A stretch of 62,649 bases of DNA from the IMG/VR virus record IMGVR_UViG_3300017708_000776, positions 1 to 62,649 of that record; one strand, given 5' to 3'. A program made the position numbers and the translations under genes. This document shows, one piece after another, positions 7,383 through 15,855 of the stretch. The notes under the pieces are model-generated. The model worked only from the letters and a program-made list of their open reading frames with translations, was not told where the DNA came from and did not search any database. The DNA is from a virus. The stretch's first letter is position 1. The number at the start of each line of letters is the position of its first letter.

Positions 7383-8486
7383 TCACCTTATGATATCGAT
7401 TTGACTATCTTCAGACCATACTTCAAGATTACTTCTTAATCTGTTTTCTTCTTTTAATTTATTATATCTTTTAGTGGCAATTTTCTTCCACCACTCTATA
7501 AGTCCATCTTGATTGAATCTGTCAAAGTTTGGGGCCTCAACTATCTTATCAGTTTTACCATTTACAATGTCAATATAGTTTTCAATACCATAGTTAGACA
7601 CATAATATCTTTTCTGTTCTGTCAACTGTTTTGCATTATTAATTGTTAGTTTAAACTCTGCGAGGTCTTCACCCTTTAAAGATCTTTTTAATAGTCCAAT
7701 AATCGCATTAGTCATTTTTAATTTTCTACTTGATGCACCTTCTGGTACAAGTTCGCCTCTACCTACAATATCCTCAACATACTTAACAAGATTAAGATAT
7801 GGTTCACCGTTAAGCATAGGGATAAAATCAGAGATTGTCAAGCCCCTATTTCTAAGAAATGGTTTCATACCATCATACTGACTCGATGATTTAGAATTAC
7901 CGTACAGACTTGTAGTTTCAAACATACACAAGTTCATGTCATATTTTTTGTTTAGTTTTTCTCTTACCTCATGAGAACAACACAAGGCTGCAAGAAGTTT
8001 ACCACCAAGATAATTATATCCGAAAGGTTGACAAGGAACTATGGCAAATCCCATAATAGTTGTTTTGTTGAACATAGTAAGTTCTGGAACCTGTCCTAGT
8101 AAATCATTACGAGGTTTACAGTTTATCACTGGAGAAGCAAGTCTAACGAACCCAACATACTTATTTGTGTTCATTTCTTTTATTGCGAATTTTACATTTT
8201 TGCCAGGAATACTCACCATATTACTATGACTTGATATTAGGCTTAAGGAAGTATCCCATATAAAATTATTTGGTTCTACTATTTTCAGATCCATGTCTTC
8301 TGGTGACATAGAAAAATCGTCAAACATATCATCTTCCAGACCCATGCCTGGCAATGCAGTTGGAACATTTTTTATTTGTGCAAGTTTTTGATCACGCATG
8401 TATTGATCAATTCTATCAAATTGACCAAAGTAATCATTAAAGACACCTGCACAATACTGTGCTTGTTCTGTATTCAATGTATTCAT
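7383..8486 (-). CDS. DruA-like (DUF4338-type) protein, tentative
   Basis: A 367-residue protein whose central part resembles the DUF4338 domain of DruA: VGFVRLASPVINCKPRND, then MGFAIVPCQPFGYNYLGGKL, and MCMFETTS-like NLCMFETTSLYGNSKSSSQY, parallel to DruA's run of a GF/LG strand, an RFLILPWV-like strand with LAS helix, and an LLETFVD strand. About 75 N-terminal residues are acidic and probably linker. It has its own early promoter and precedes the primase-like gene by 3 bases. In bacteria DruA belongs to the Druantia defence system; a phage copy could be a DNA-related enzyme or an exclusion factor. Remote similarity only. Confidence 0.5.
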   Translation of the reverse strand: MNTLNTEQAQYCAGVFNDYFGQFDRIDQYMRDQKLAQIKNVPTALPGMGLEDDMFDDFSMSPEDMDLKIVEPNNFIWDTSLSLISSHSNMVSIPGKNVKFAIKEMNTNKYVGFVRLASPVINCKPRNDLLGQVPELTMFNKTTIMGFAIVPCQPFGYNYLGGKLLAALCCSHEVREKLNKKYDMNLCMFETTSLYGNSKSSSQYDGMKPFLRNRGLTISDFIPMLNGEPYLNLVKYVEDIVGRGELVPEGASSRKLKMTNAIIGLLKRSLKGEDLAEFKLTINNAKQLTEQKRYYVSNYGIENYIDIVNGKTDKIVEAPNFDRFNQDGLIEWWKKIATKRYNKLKEENRLRSNLEVWSEDSQIDIIR

Positions 8487-8492
8487 AATGTT

Positions 8493-8521
8493 ATTATACC
8501 AGAAAACTTTACAGTTGTAAA
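8493..8521 (-). promoter_or_regulatory. Early sigma-70-like promoter for the DruA-like gene
   Basis: Minus strand: -35 TTTACA at 8516-8521, 17-bp spacer, -10 TATAAT at 8493-8498 preceded by TGG (extended -10). The -10 lies 7 bases upstream of the ATG at 8486, so the leader would be very short or absent. It overlaps the last codons of the MazG-like gene. Confidence 0.82.
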
Positions 8522-8892
8522 GTCTTTTTTAGATCTGGTTCAGAATAATTTGGCCCTTTGAGAACCTTACCGTCCTCACGATAGATGGGTTTACCATCCT
8601 CTCCCAACTTAGACATATTAGATCTTTGAACTTCTCTAAAGCATGAATCAAGATCAAGTCCAAAAGCATGACCTGCACCATAGGTTACATATAATATATC
8701 GGTTAGTGCGTCTGCGATTTCAACGAGATCTTTATTTGCAATTGCTTCCTCTAATTCACCAAGTTCTTCTGCGATAAGTTCTAATCTAAGTTTAGAAGTT
8801 TCATCATCTGGTAACTCTGGTTCCCTCTTCACCTCTTGACCAAACGTCTCCATGAAAATTCTTACCTTATCAAAGTTCGTCTCGCGTATCAT
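8509..8892 (-). CDS. mazG: MazG-like nucleotide pyrophosphohydrolase
   Basis: An all-alpha NTP pyrophosphatase of 127 residues. The diagnostic EELGELEEA (about 36-44) and EIADALTDILYVTYGAG (about 57-73) are the metal-binding ExxE and ExxD helices of the MazG/HisE fold. It would hydrolyse (d)NTPs or related nucleotides to monophosphates, for pool cleaning or, as proposed for marine phages, for altering ppGpp signalling. The C-terminal YREDGKVLKGPNYSEPDL is typical of the phage form. ATGA overlap with the cupin gene places it in the polymerase operon. Confidence 0.86.
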   Translation of the reverse strand: MIRETNFDKVRIFMETFGQEVKREPELPDDETSKLRLELIAEELGELEEAIANKDLVEIADALTDILYVTYGAGHAFGLDLDSCFREVQRSNMSKLGEDGKPIYREDGKVLKGPNYSEPDLKKTLQL

Positions 8893-9233
8893 TTCATTTC
8901 TCCTACAGATTCTCTAACTATATCGTTGTGATTAAATTCTGCCCAGTACAATTCGTATGCAATACCACTTTCCAAACATTCAAATTGGTGGTAGAGTCCA
9001 GGCTTCACTTTGTGGTAATCACCTGCATTTAGGATTGTAATATCACAAAGGTCATAGTCTCTCTGCCAAGTTCGGATTAACATCTTACCAGATTCTACAT
9101 AGAACCCATTCCATTTATATCTGTGTAGGTGTTTAGAACAAACCCCACCCTTTTCCATTTCAATACGATGAAACTCTAGTGCACCATTTGCTTCTATAAG
9201 TTCTGTCGTACCCCATACTTTACCAGCCTTCAT
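8889..9233 (-). CDS. Single-domain cupin protein
   Basis: A 114-residue beta-barrel protein. The first cupin motif is seen as [19 protein letters not shown] (two His and a Gly) and the second as [16 protein letters not shown]. These residues would bind a metal ion. I use the ATG at 9233, which overlaps the gp43 stop (ATGA), in place of a longer frame extending into gp43. Cupins near sugar-nucleotide genes often act as isomerases, but this one sits between DNA polymerase and mazG and its substrate cannot be deduced. Confidence 0.82.
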   Translation of the reverse strand: MKAGKVWGTTELIEANGALEFHRIEMEKGGVCSKHLHRYKWNGFYVESGKMLIRTWQRDYDLCDITILNAGDYHKVKPGLYHQFECLESGIAYELYWAEFNHNDIVRESVGEMK

Positions 9234-11746
9234 GCGAAAAAATCCTCTAGTGTTTGTTGTTCTTCTACTGACCAATTGACCGCGTCTAGTATCATTTTCA
9301 ATGGTTCAATAAAAGTCTTTTCAAATTGTTTGTCATAATCTATAAATCTTCCCAGACCAAACTCTTGTGGAACTACATCTGGAAATGAGATTATGTTTTC
9401 TTTGATTGTGTTAGGCATCTTCAAGTAACAGAACTTGATACGACTACCATTCTCAATCGGTTCGTACTTGTTGGTGAGTTTATACTCCTTCAAGTACTTA
9501 TTATATAGTAGAGACCCACGAACATGTATGGGTGTCCCCTTCTTGTATATTTGTTTACGATCACTCCAGTCTGTTATATTAGACACACCACGTGGAAATG
9601 CAATAGACTCTGGTGGTAACTGTTTAAACTCTGATTTGAATTGTTGAATGAAGTCCTGCGTTTCTTTCTCAGTAGACGATATAATAATCTTAAACGCCTC
9701 CTTGAATTTGTCACGGACAGCTTGTGGTGTGGAAGATTTGATTGCTTCGATACCCATCATCTTTAGTTTGGGTTCATCGTATTGCACACCTTCAGAGTTA
9801 TGCACGTTGAGAATGTATCTCTTCTTTGCAGTCCATATACCACGATCTGCAATAACCTCACGTGCCATTTCCATTCTAGGTTTGTGACAGTTCATCTTGT
9901 GGAACAAATCATCAAATGATTTTGCAAGTTTAGGTTCGAAGTGTTCTCTACAAATCTTGTCTAAGAACTTAACAGGATCGTTTGGATTAAGTTTCCGTAC
10001 AAGAGCAGACATATTAATATAAACAGAATCGGTATCGATAGCCAGTACATAATCTTCCTCGGTTTTTAATAGTTTATTCATTTCGTTGTTGATTGTTTTC
10101 TCTGCCCATTGGATAACCATCTGACCAGTGAGAGTCACACCCTCTGCAATGCGTAGATCATAATACTTGAAGTATCTATTACCCATCGCACCATACAAAG
10201 AGTTCATCAAGATCTTAATCGCCATCTGTTGATTGTGGAGAGTGTTGATCTCTTTTTCTAATTCAAATGTTTTTTCTTTCTGATATGCTTGTTCTGCAGA
10301 TAACATTTGTTTCTTGACAGAACTACGTTCATCATAGTAGTCAATAATAATATTTGGAATCACACCATCGATCTTCTTACTATAGATAGATCCGTTTGAT
10401 GCAACTGCATTGTTTCTTTCTCTCTGTGCAGGATGTATAGGGTCTACACCATCAAAGGCCTTGAGATAATGATCAACACCACTAGGTAGATTATCTGGTG
10501 GACTCTTCAGTAGAGTTTCTGGTGACATGTTCCATTGCACAATAATGTTTGGATACAGTGAGTTCAAGTCAAAAGACACAACCCAGTCATGTGCACCTGT
10601 CTGTGGGTTCTTCACGTAACCACCTGCAAACTCACTCTTCTCGTGCTCTATCTTAAATGCAGATGGAACAACTTTCATGTTGTTGAGTTTACGATGAATG
10701 ATAGATTCCCAGATACCTGTAGTACCAAATGCATCCTGATAGTTCACACCACCTTTATATGCAATAGTCATACCCAGTGTAATGAGTCCCATTTTTTCTT
10801 CAAGACGATCAACTAACTGCACATCTTTCATGTTATAGTCGATGTACTTTTGGAAATCATCTTTGTACAAGTTCTTCAATGAACCAGATTCTTCGTAAGA
10901 CAGTTTCTTCTCACCGAGCACAACATGACCAATATGATCAAGTTTGTATGACTCTTGTTTACCATACGAGTAACCAAACTTTTGGAACAACTCAAGGTAA
11001 TCCATAGTTTGGATACCTTTGATGTCGTAGGTCATTTCTTCTTTGTTGAGTCTTCGTATCTTGCGTTGATCTATCAGACCCCATGGTGAAAACTGTCTGA
11101 CCATATCAACACCACAAACGCGATTGATACGATTTACCAGATAAGGGATATCGAAGAAACGAACATTCCAACCAGTAATAACATCTGGTAGGTTCTCTTC
11201 CTGTCTCCAGTGATTTACAAACCGAGCAAGTAGTTCTGGTTCTGACTCACACTTGACATAGTTGACTGGTTTGATCAGAGCCTTCTCTGTGTCGTAATCT
11301 TGTAGACCCCACACATGATAGATCCCATCAATATTATTCTTGATAGTTATTGCAAGTACTCTTTGGTCTGCAACTGCTACTTTAGGAAATCCACCTTCAT
11401 ACTCAGTCTCAATGTCGATAGTGGTAACGTTGATCTTATCACGATCAAACCGAATATCTTTTGGGAACTTGCGTGTGACATACTGGTGTAAGTAGTTGTT
11501 CGTTCCATAGACTTGGAAACCAGTGACATGTTGGTATTGTTCCAACCAATCACGTGCTTCTCTCATAGAGTCGAAATCTACTTCACCTATATGATTACCA
11601 TCCAAACCACGCCATCCAGTTTCAGTCTTGGATGGTACAAAGAATTTTGGTTTGAACTTTTCTTTCTTAAAAACTTTTTTACCGAGATCGTCATAACCTC
11701 GGTAAAGAATGTAGTTTGAATATCTTGCAACATTGGTATAAAACAT
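9230..11746 (-). CDS. gp43: Family B DNA polymerase (T4 gp43)
   Basis: Replicative polymerase with proofreading, 838 residues against 898 in T4. Exonuclease motifs: [11 protein letters not shown] with D111/E113, [12 protein letters not shown] with D199, and [10 protein letters not shown] with D308. Polymerase motifs: [12 protein letters not shown] with D393; [14 protein letters not shown] (511-523); [12 protein letters not shown] with D571/D573. The C-terminal TLEDFFA is a good candidate for the clamp-binding peptide that tethers gp43 to gp45. A strong early promoter directly precedes it, and cupin and mazG follow with 4-base overlaps. Confidence 0.97.
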   Translation of the reverse strand: MFYTNVARYSNYILYRGYDDLGKKVFKKEKFKPKFFVPSKTETGWRGLDGNHIGEVDFDSMREARDWLEQYQHVTGFQVYGTNNYLHQYVTRKFPKDIRFDRDKINVTTIDIETEYEGGFPKVAVADQRVLAITIKNNIDGIYHVWGLQDYDTEKALIKPVNYVKCESEPELLARFVNHWRQEENLPDVITGWNVRFFDIPYLVNRINRVCGVDMVRQFSPWGLIDQRKIRRLNKEEMTYDIKGIQTMDYLELFQKFGYSYGKQESYKLDHIGHVVLGEKKLSYEESGSLKNLYKDDFQKYIDYNMKDVQLVDRLEEKMGLITLGMTIAYKGGVNYQDAFGTTGIWESIIHRKLNNMKVVPSAFKIEHEKSEFAGGYVKNPQTGAHDWVVSFDLNSLYPNIIVQWNMSPETLLKSPPDNLPSGVDHYLKAFDGVDPIHPAQRERNNAVASNGSIYSKKIDGVIPNIIIDYYDERSSVKKQMLSAEQAYQKEKTFELEKEINTLHNQQMAIKILMNSLYGAMGNRYFKYYDLRIAEGVTLTGQMVIQWAEKTINNEMNKLLKTEEDYVLAIDTDSVYINMSALVRKLNPNDPVKFLDKICREHFEPKLAKSFDDLFHKMNCHKPRMEMAREVIADRGIWTAKKRYILNVHNSEGVQYDEPKLKMMGIEAIKSSTPQAVRDKFKEAFKIIISSTEKETQDFIQQFKSEFKQLPPESIAFPRGVSNITDWSDRKQIYKKGTPIHVRGSLLYNKYLKEYKLTNKYEPIENGSRIKFCYLKMPNTIKENIISFPDVVPQEFGLGRFIDYDKQFEKTFIEPLKMILDAVNWSVEEQQTLEDFFA

Positions 11747-11752
11747 ATATGT

Positions 11753-11781
11753 ATTATATCACAGTTTCAAAATGTTGTCAA
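11753..11781 (-). promoter_or_regulatory. Early sigma-70-like promoter for gp43
   Basis: Minus strand: -35 TTGACA at 11776-11781, 17-bp spacer, -10 TATAAT at 11753-11758 preceded by TGA. The -10 ends only 6 bases before the gp43 ATG, so the transcript may be nearly leaderless. Confidence 0.85.
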
Positions 11782-12206
11782 GATAGATTCTTACTATTAT
11801 TATGTGTGGGTGGAGGCGGTGTTGGGTGACCGTCACCTTCGAATGTTTTACCTAAGTTCCGTAAAGAATGATCCTGCATGATGTTCATTCTAGCAACAGT
11901 ATTATCTGTGGTAAATGCATCGTTTTGTTCTGCACGATCTAGTCTTTCCATTGTGTATGAAATAATTACCTGATCATGTTCTGTTTTCCCAAAGTATGTT
12001 GCCTGTGGTTTACTGTGTAATGCCGCTAGACATGCGAGTGCTTCTTCAGATCCTGCAACCATGGCATTATCAAATACCACCATGTCGATACCTTGTGGTA
12101 AGTTATCTCCATCTATTGCAGTCCACATTGCATCTGCATTGTTACCCGAATTCCATTCATGTTCATCTACAGTTTTTACACAATGTGCTTTATTTACTGA
12201 TGTCAT
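11778..12206 (-). CDS. Hypothetical protein with a GH108-like fragment, next to endolysin
   Basis: A 142-residue protein. Residues about 13-65 (WTAIDGDNLPQGIDMVVFDN, AMVAGSEEALACLAALH) recall the middle of glycosyl hydrolase family 108 muramidases, where an LPxGVDxxVFDxAVNSG segment follows the catalytic EGGY region. Here the catalytic N-terminal part is missing, so muramidase activity is unlikely. The C-terminal third contains a five-residue proline/threonine run (HPTPPPPTHN). It begins directly after the endolysin stop, and could be a virion or lysis accessory protein. Family resemblance is weak. Confidence 0.55.
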   Translation of the reverse strand: MTSVNKAHCVKTVDEHEWNSGNNADAMWTAIDGDNLPQGIDMVVFDNAMVAGSEEALACLAALHSKPQATYFGKTEHDQVIISYTMERLDRAEQNDAFTTDNTVARMNIMQDHSLRNLGKTFEGDGHPTPPPPTHNNSKNLS

Positions 12207-13088
12207 TTAACCCTCCAGTAGTTTTTCAAATGTCATTGGCCCTGCAACTCCGTCTGGTGTGAGACCATTGTCCGTTTGCCAAAGTTTTAGTGCACGTTCA
12301 GTACCTCTACCGAATACACCGTCTGCGTCTAGTCCAAGTGCTTCCTGCATCATAGCAACACCGTCACCACGTGAACCTCTTCGTAATACACCGATATCAT
12401 CTAAGATATCATCATCATCGTCTTCATCTTCTTGTAAGACTTCAAATGACATACCCAGAACTTTCATCGCATTGATGTATCTTTTCTGTCTATCTTCTAG
12501 ACCAATAGATCCACCATTGATCTTCTTAGTCATTAGTTTTACATTGTCACCGTCTGCAATATCGTTTAGATTATTCGTATCCCAGAACCAACATGCACTT
12601 TGTATTGAACCGTTAAAAGACTGGACATACTCTGCCGCTTCTTCTGCAGTCATGCCAATTGAGTCTCCAAACTTAGTGTAGTTGTCCCTGCCTGTCAATT
12701 GCTTCAGTCCACGGCCTCGGAACAACCATCCATCACCTTCATAAATATTTCCCATTTTATACTTACGGAACTCATCCATGTAAACGTAGTTCGCAATCAT
12801 TTCTGGTTGACGATGATATTCATCTGCGTCACGTTTAGGTGCATCACCAAAATATCTTCCGAATACTGCACGTAGAGCCTTTGCACTATAGTTTAGATTC
12901 TCTTCTAAACGCTTGAAATTTGCGCTCTCATGTGCACATTGAGATAAAAAGTGTGCTACCCTACGTTCTGTAGTAATACCGTACATGGGTAGTATTTCGT
13001 GTAATGCAGCGTACCATTCACCAACTTGTTTGTTGCCATGGATTATCTCTGCAAGGTGATCTTCCGTAAAATCAAAATCAAAACTCAT
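12207..13088 (-). CDS. Endolysin: GH19 chitinase-like domain plus peptidoglycan-binding domain
   Basis: Cell-wall hydrolase of 293 residues. The N-terminal two-thirds match glycoside hydrolase 19 lysozymes: FLSQCAHESANFKRLEENLN holds the likely catalytic Glu54 with a second acid at Glu62/63, followed by FRGRGLKQLTGRDNY and SACWFWDTNNLN. An acidic linker (DEDDDDDILDD) separates a C-terminal repeat domain (about 232-293: VLRRGSRGDGVAMMQEALG, then DGVFGRGTERALKLWQ) typical of PG_binding_1. No signal peptide is visible, so release would depend on a holin. Expected to cleave the beta-1,4 glycan backbone of host peptidoglycan. Confidence 0.92.
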   Translation of the reverse strand: MSFDFDFTEDHLAEIIHGNKQVGEWYAALHEILPMYGITTERRVAHFLSQCAHESANFKRLEENLNYSAKALRAVFGRYFGDAPKRDADEYHRQPEMIANYVYMDEFRKYKMGNIYEGDGWLFRGRGLKQLTGRDNYTKFGDSIGMTAEEAAEYVQSFNGSIQSACWFWDTNNLNDIADGDNVKLMTKKINGGSIGLEDRQKRYINAMKVLGMSFEVLQEDEDDDDDILDDIGVLRRGSRGDGVAMMQEALGLDADGVFGRGTERALKLWQTDNGLTPDGVAGPMTFEKLLEG

Positions 13089-13091
13089 AAA

Positions 13092-13313
13092 CTATCCTTC
13101 TTCTTTAAAGTATTTATCCAACATTTCTAACCGTTCATTGGCATGACCCATCGTGGATAGTTCTTTTTGTATTGCTTCAACTACGTCACTATGTTCACCT
13201 ATACCTGCGGCATTTCTCATGTAGACCATTATATTAGTCTTTGCTCTTTCTAATTCACCTTCGGCGTGCATTCTACACGCCTTAACTAATTGTTGACTAA
13301 ACTTAGTGGTCAT
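13092..13313 (-). CDS. Small helical hypothetical protein (73 aa)
   Basis: Reads as helices: FSQQLVKACRMHAEGELERA, then VVEAIQKELSTM and a basic/acidic end. No membrane segment or motif is recognisable. It overlaps the DoxX-like gene's stop by 4 bases and ends 3 bases before the endolysin start, so it is part of the same transcript. An endolysin regulator or structural helper are both possible. Confidence 0.68.
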   Translation of the reverse strand: MTTKFSQQLVKACRMHAEGELERAKTNIMVYMRNAAGIGEHSDVVEAIQKELSTMGHANERLEMLDKYFKEEG

Positions 13314-13744
13314 GTTCTACTTCCTCTTAATGCGAAAAATAAACCACCTACCCATAAAAATACATGTAGGTTATCATATAATATTACGTCCCATAAACTA
13401 GTAGGTTGACCTATCCATATGACTCCAGTCATAATACAACAGATCACAATACCAGAAAATCTTGTTAATGCGTCTCCAAGATCTTGTAACCAAAAGTCCC
13501 AGATATAATCACCTGCAATTTTAGTAACCAAGAGACCACTAAGTAACAATCCTATACCTGCTCCTATTTCACCATACACTACGAACCACCACACCAAGTA
13601 AGGTAGTCCCCAAGAATCTGCATCTTCTATACTGTATGGTAATTTACTCATACCTTGTTGTATAAACACAATGGCTAATGGGATGCGTAATAACCAATGG
13701 CTTAGACAAAACTCTGGAATTTTATTTAAAATAGATTTTATCAT
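13310..13744 (-). CDS. DoxX-like inner-membrane protein
   Basis: A 144-residue polytopic protein with about four hydrophobic helices. The opening RIPLAIVFIQQGMSKLPYS and the second-helix EIGAGIGLLLSGLLV fit the DoxX/DoxD-type family pattern (an R near the start of helix 1, QGxxKL, and a conserved G-E-xx-GG in helix 2). The biochemical role of DoxX proteins is mostly unclear, with links to redox and membrane stress. Start at 13744 is preceded by AAGGAAAGAG. A strong hairpin lies just upstream. Confidence 0.62.
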   Translation of the reverse strand: MIKSILNKIPEFCLSHWLLRIPLAIVFIQQGMSKLPYSIEDADSWGLPYLVWWFVVYGEIGAGIGLLLSGLLVTKIAGDYIWDFWLQDLGDALTRFSGIVICCIMTGVIWIGQPTSLWDVILYDNLHVFLWVGGLFFALRGSRT

Positions 13745-13761
13745 ACTCTTTCCTTAAATTA

Positions 13762-13783
13762 GTGGGGCGGGTTACCGCCCCAT
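13762..13783 (-). terminator. GC-rich hairpin between DUF1127-like and DoxX-like genes
   Basis: GGGGCGG at 13764-13770 and CCGCCCC at 13775-13781 form a seven-pair stem (extendable by one or two pairs) with a 4-base loop. On the minus strand the following bases are ACTAATTTAAGG, a poor U-tract, so it may attenuate transcription or stabilise mRNA ends instead of fully terminating. Confidence 0.6.
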
Positions 13784-13790
13784 CACTGTA

Positions 13791-13976
13791 TCATTTTTCT
13801 CCAGTTTGTCTCAACTGAGCAACTTGTAACATACAACGTTTTGCTTGTTCATGATAACCATGACGTGTAAGTTCAACGGCTGCCCGTGAATATCCGACAA
13901 TCTCTGCAGTTCTGGTAAGGGAACTCCATATGCCAGAAAACGGTGAAAAGACGTAACTCATTACTGCTGTAGTCAT
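13791..13976 (-). CDS. DUF1127-like small protein (61 aa)
   Basis: Starting at the ATG at 13976, which overlaps the previous stop (TAATG), it reads MTTAVMSYVFSPFSGIW, then VGYSRAAVELTRHGYHEQAK and RCMLQVAQLR. The R-A-A-x-E-L-x-R-x-G-Y-x-E-x-A-K-R segment resembles the C-terminal helical motif of DUF1127-type proteins in alphaproteobacteria, many of which are small RNA-binding regulators. It lies directly after another DUF1127 protein, suggesting a functional pair. Confidence 0.62.
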   Translation of the reverse strand: MTTAVMSYVFSPFSGIWSSLTRTAEIVGYSRAAVELTRHGYHEQAKRCMLQVAQLRQTGEK

Positions 13977-14236
13977 TACACCCACCCCTTTAGGTTAGTG
14001 TTTGTATCCACTGCAGAGCGTTTCAGTGTTTCATCACCTCGTGCTACTGAGTATATATCTCCTCGACCCAAACCGATATCATTTAATTCTGCATCGGTCA
14101 GTCTATTCAATTCCCTGATTGTTTGTCTTCTCATTTGATTTTTACGATAATCTTTCAACCAGTTTCTTGAAAATTGTAGAAGTCCTTCAATCGGACTCCG
14201 TAAGTAATTGTTTATCGCTAGTATGTGCTGTGTCAT
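13976..14236 (-). CDS. DUF1127 family small protein (86 aa)
   Basis: The C-terminal part RRQTIRELNRLTDAELNDIG followed by LGRGDIYSVARG is the DUF1127 signature (R-x-L-x-x-L-x-D-x-x-L-x-D-I-G-L-x-R). DUF1127 proteins are small arginine-rich proteins linked in alphaproteobacteria to RNA binding and RNA turnover. I use the ATG at 14236, with GAGGG 7 bases upstream; it overlaps the hsp20 end by 50 bases. The N-terminal 40 residues have no match that I recognise. Confidence 0.78.
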   Translation of the reverse strand: MTQHILAINNYLRSPIEGLLQFSRNWLKDYRKNQMRRQTIRELNRLTDAELNDIGLGRGDIYSVARGDETLKRSAVDTNTNLKGWV

Positions 14237-14663
14237 TTTCTTTACCCTCGTAAGTTTTACCAATATTAATTTTACGAGGACGCATTTCTTCTGGAATAAC
14301 ATACTTCAGTTCAATTGCAAGTATACCATCCTGAATATCTGCTCCATGCACGTTTACGTGCTCCGACAGTCTGAATGTCCTTTTAAATTTTTTGGTGGAG
14401 ATACCACGATGGATAAACTCTCTACCTTTGGACACGTGATCCCCTGTCACCGTCAGTGTACGATCTTTGACTTCTACTGATATCTCATCTTGTGAGAACC
14501 CTGCAATAGCAAGTTCGATCAGGTAATCGCTTTCACCTGTCTTAATAATGTTATGTGGGGGGTAGTGATCGTTTGCATGTTTCGCAGTCCATTCGAGTTC
14601 ATTAAATAAATGATCGAATCCAACAAAAGATGAACGTGGGAATAAATTTGAAAAGCCTGTCAT
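14187..14663 (-). CDS. hsp20: Small heat-shock protein, Hsp20/alpha-crystallin family
   Basis: ATP-independent holdase chaperone, 158 residues. The alpha-crystallin domain spans about residues 36-135: PHNIIKTGESDYLIELAIAG, the strand VEVKDRTLTVTGDH, RTFRLSEHVNV, and GADIQDGILAIEL, the A-x-x-x-n-G-v-L-x-I signature. A C-terminal RKINIG corresponds to the I-x-I/V tail motif. Its GAAGGAGATATAC ribosome site is the strongest in the region. Hsp20 genes recur in T4-like marine phages, where a capsid assembly role has been suggested. Confidence 0.92.
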   Translation of the reverse strand: MTGFSNLFPRSSFVGFDHLFNELEWTAKHANDHYPPHNIIKTGESDYLIELAIAGFSQDEISVEVKDRTLTVTGDHVSKGREFIHRGISTKKFKRTFRLSEHVNVHGADIQDGILAIELKYVIPEEMRPRKINIGKTYEGKENDTAHTSDKQLLTESD

Positions 14664-14728
14664 TTGTATATCTCCTTCTGATCAAGCAAGATTGTAACGG
14701 AACCAGATCATTCTGCATTCCTGTATTA

Positions 14729-14757
14729 TATATAAGATCTCTTCCCCTAAATGTCAA
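14729..14757 (-). promoter_or_regulatory. Sigma-70-like promoter for hsp20
   Basis: Minus strand: -35 TTGACA at 14752-14757, 17-bp spacer, -10 TATATA at 14729-14734, inside a longer TATATATAATA run that also contains TATAAT at a less favourable 21-bp spacing. It lies in the 104-base gap upstream of hsp20 and is the only clear signal there. Confidence 0.7.
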
Positions 14758-14767
14758 GGGGTAGAAA

Positions 14768-15439
14768 TCACTTTTTTCCGCCTCGTTGTGACGAAATCCA
14801 TTTTTTGGCAACAGGACTACTTGGTTTCTTTGACGCCCATGACTTCATTTTCTTATAAGCAGTCATGGCTGCACCTTCGTAGTTCGCACCATCTGAGTTA
14901 TCTACAATCACCATCATGTTACCAAATAGGTTCTGGAACTTACCGATATTCTTCTGAACATCTTTCCACATACCAGTAACCTGTTTTGCGCCGAGTGTTC
15001 TCGCACGCTTCTGGTCTCTGTTGATTGCAGTCTCTAAATCTGTATTGACAAATATCATTGCAACTTCGTAACCCAACTGTTTGAGTTTACCGACTTGACC
15101 TGATATCTTGTCAAAGTTTTTACCTGTACCATCGATAACTAAACCAAGTCTACCGTTCACTGCAAGTTCCATCTGTTTTAAAGTAAGTGCGGTTGCACGT
15201 GAACGTGCGGCCTGACCTTTGTCTGTAAAGATATCGTCTGGTGTTGTTTTTAATCCTGCTTTCGCTAATTGTTTTTCGAAAGCAGGATCACTGTTGATTA
15301 GTTTCATACCAAATGAAGTCAATGCAGTTTTACCCACCATAAATGACTTACCACTGCCTGGCCCACCTGCAAGAAAGACTGCCTTAAAGATCGATGGATC
15401 GTTGACACCTTCTTCCAGAAAATTAGTAAACCTTAACAT
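14768..15439 (-). CDS. P-loop kinase, zeta-toxin-like
   Basis: A 223-residue protein with FLAGGPGSGKSFMVGK (Walker A, about 22-37), a DGTGKNFDKISGQV segment and a later FVNTDLETAINRDQKRAR lid-like arginine-rich stretch, the layout of zeta-toxin/polynucleotide-kinase type P-loop kinases. It would phosphorylate a small molecule or nucleic-acid end. No partner antitoxin is seen, so a toxin-antitoxin role is unlikely. The C-terminus is strongly basic (KKWISSQRGGKK). It follows regA after 8 bases. Confidence 0.8.
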   Translation of the reverse strand: MLRFTNFLEEGVNDPSIFKAVFLAGGPGSGKSFMVGKTALTSFGMKLINSDPAFEKQLAKAGLKTTPDDIFTDKGQAARSRATALTLKQMELAVNGRLGLVIDGTGKNFDKISGQVGKLKQLGYEVAMIFVNTDLETAINRDQKRARTLGAKQVTGMWKDVQKNIGKFQNLFGNMMVIVDNSDGANYEGAAMTAYKKMKSWASKKPSSPVAKKWISSQRGGKK

Positions 15440-15447
15440 TGTTCTTC

Positions 15448-15855
15448 CTATTGTTTAGATCCGATATTATATTTCGGACATAGTTCCCAATCGTTCTTTT
15501 CTTTAAATGGTATAATCTTAATCTGTCTCATTGGAGCAAGTGGTTCTGCATTAGCATCCATGCCAATCAATCCCCAATCACTCATTAACTGTGCTATAGT
15601 ATTCCTTCTAGCAATATCGTTCTCTTCTAAATTAGATTTCTTTCCATCTAGAAGAAATAATTCTTTGAAATGTACTATGAAGTACCTTCCCTGTTTGTGT
15701 AGGATATGACAAGACTGAAATAATTTCTTGTCCTTGCGTGATGCTACCCCAATTCTTGTGAGTGTTTCTCTAACCTTCAAAAAATCATCTGGTTCGTTTA
15801 ACGTAACCTCTAACATAGAGGCAGGTGTCCACTCTACTATATTATTTTCTTCCAC
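15448..15855 (-). CDS. regA: RegA translational repressor
   Basis: RNA-binding repressor of early phage mRNAs that competes with ribosomes at start sites. The match to T4 RegA is close: FLKVRETLTRIGVASRKDKK, LFQSCHILHKQGRYFIVHFK, then ARRNTIAQLMSDWGLI and a C-terminal WELCPKYNIG. At 135 residues it is slightly longer than T4 RegA (122), with about 13 extra N-terminal residues (MEENNIVEWTPAS). It overlaps gp62 by 14 bases in the T4 gene order 45-44-62-regA-43, although gp43 lies elsewhere here. Confidence 0.95.
   Translation of the reverse strand: MEENNIVEWTPASMLEVTLNEPDDFLKVRETLTRIGVASRKDKKLFQSCHILHKQGRYFIVHFKELFLLDGKKSNLEENDIARRNTIAQLMSDWGLIGMDANAEPLAPMRQIKIIPFKEKNDWELCPKYNIGSKQ

Noticed and set aside
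12259-12681. 140-codon open frame on the plus strand opposite the endolysin
   Set aside because: It is antisense to clear GH19 and peptidoglycan-binding motifs, is Ser-rich from codon mirroring, and has no ribosome site or promoter.
14768-15439. Toxin-antitoxin system based on the zeta-like kinase
   Set aside because: No epsilon-like antitoxin is encoded next to it, and the gene is embedded in the regA-gp62 operon, so a metabolic or nucleic-acid kinase is more likely.
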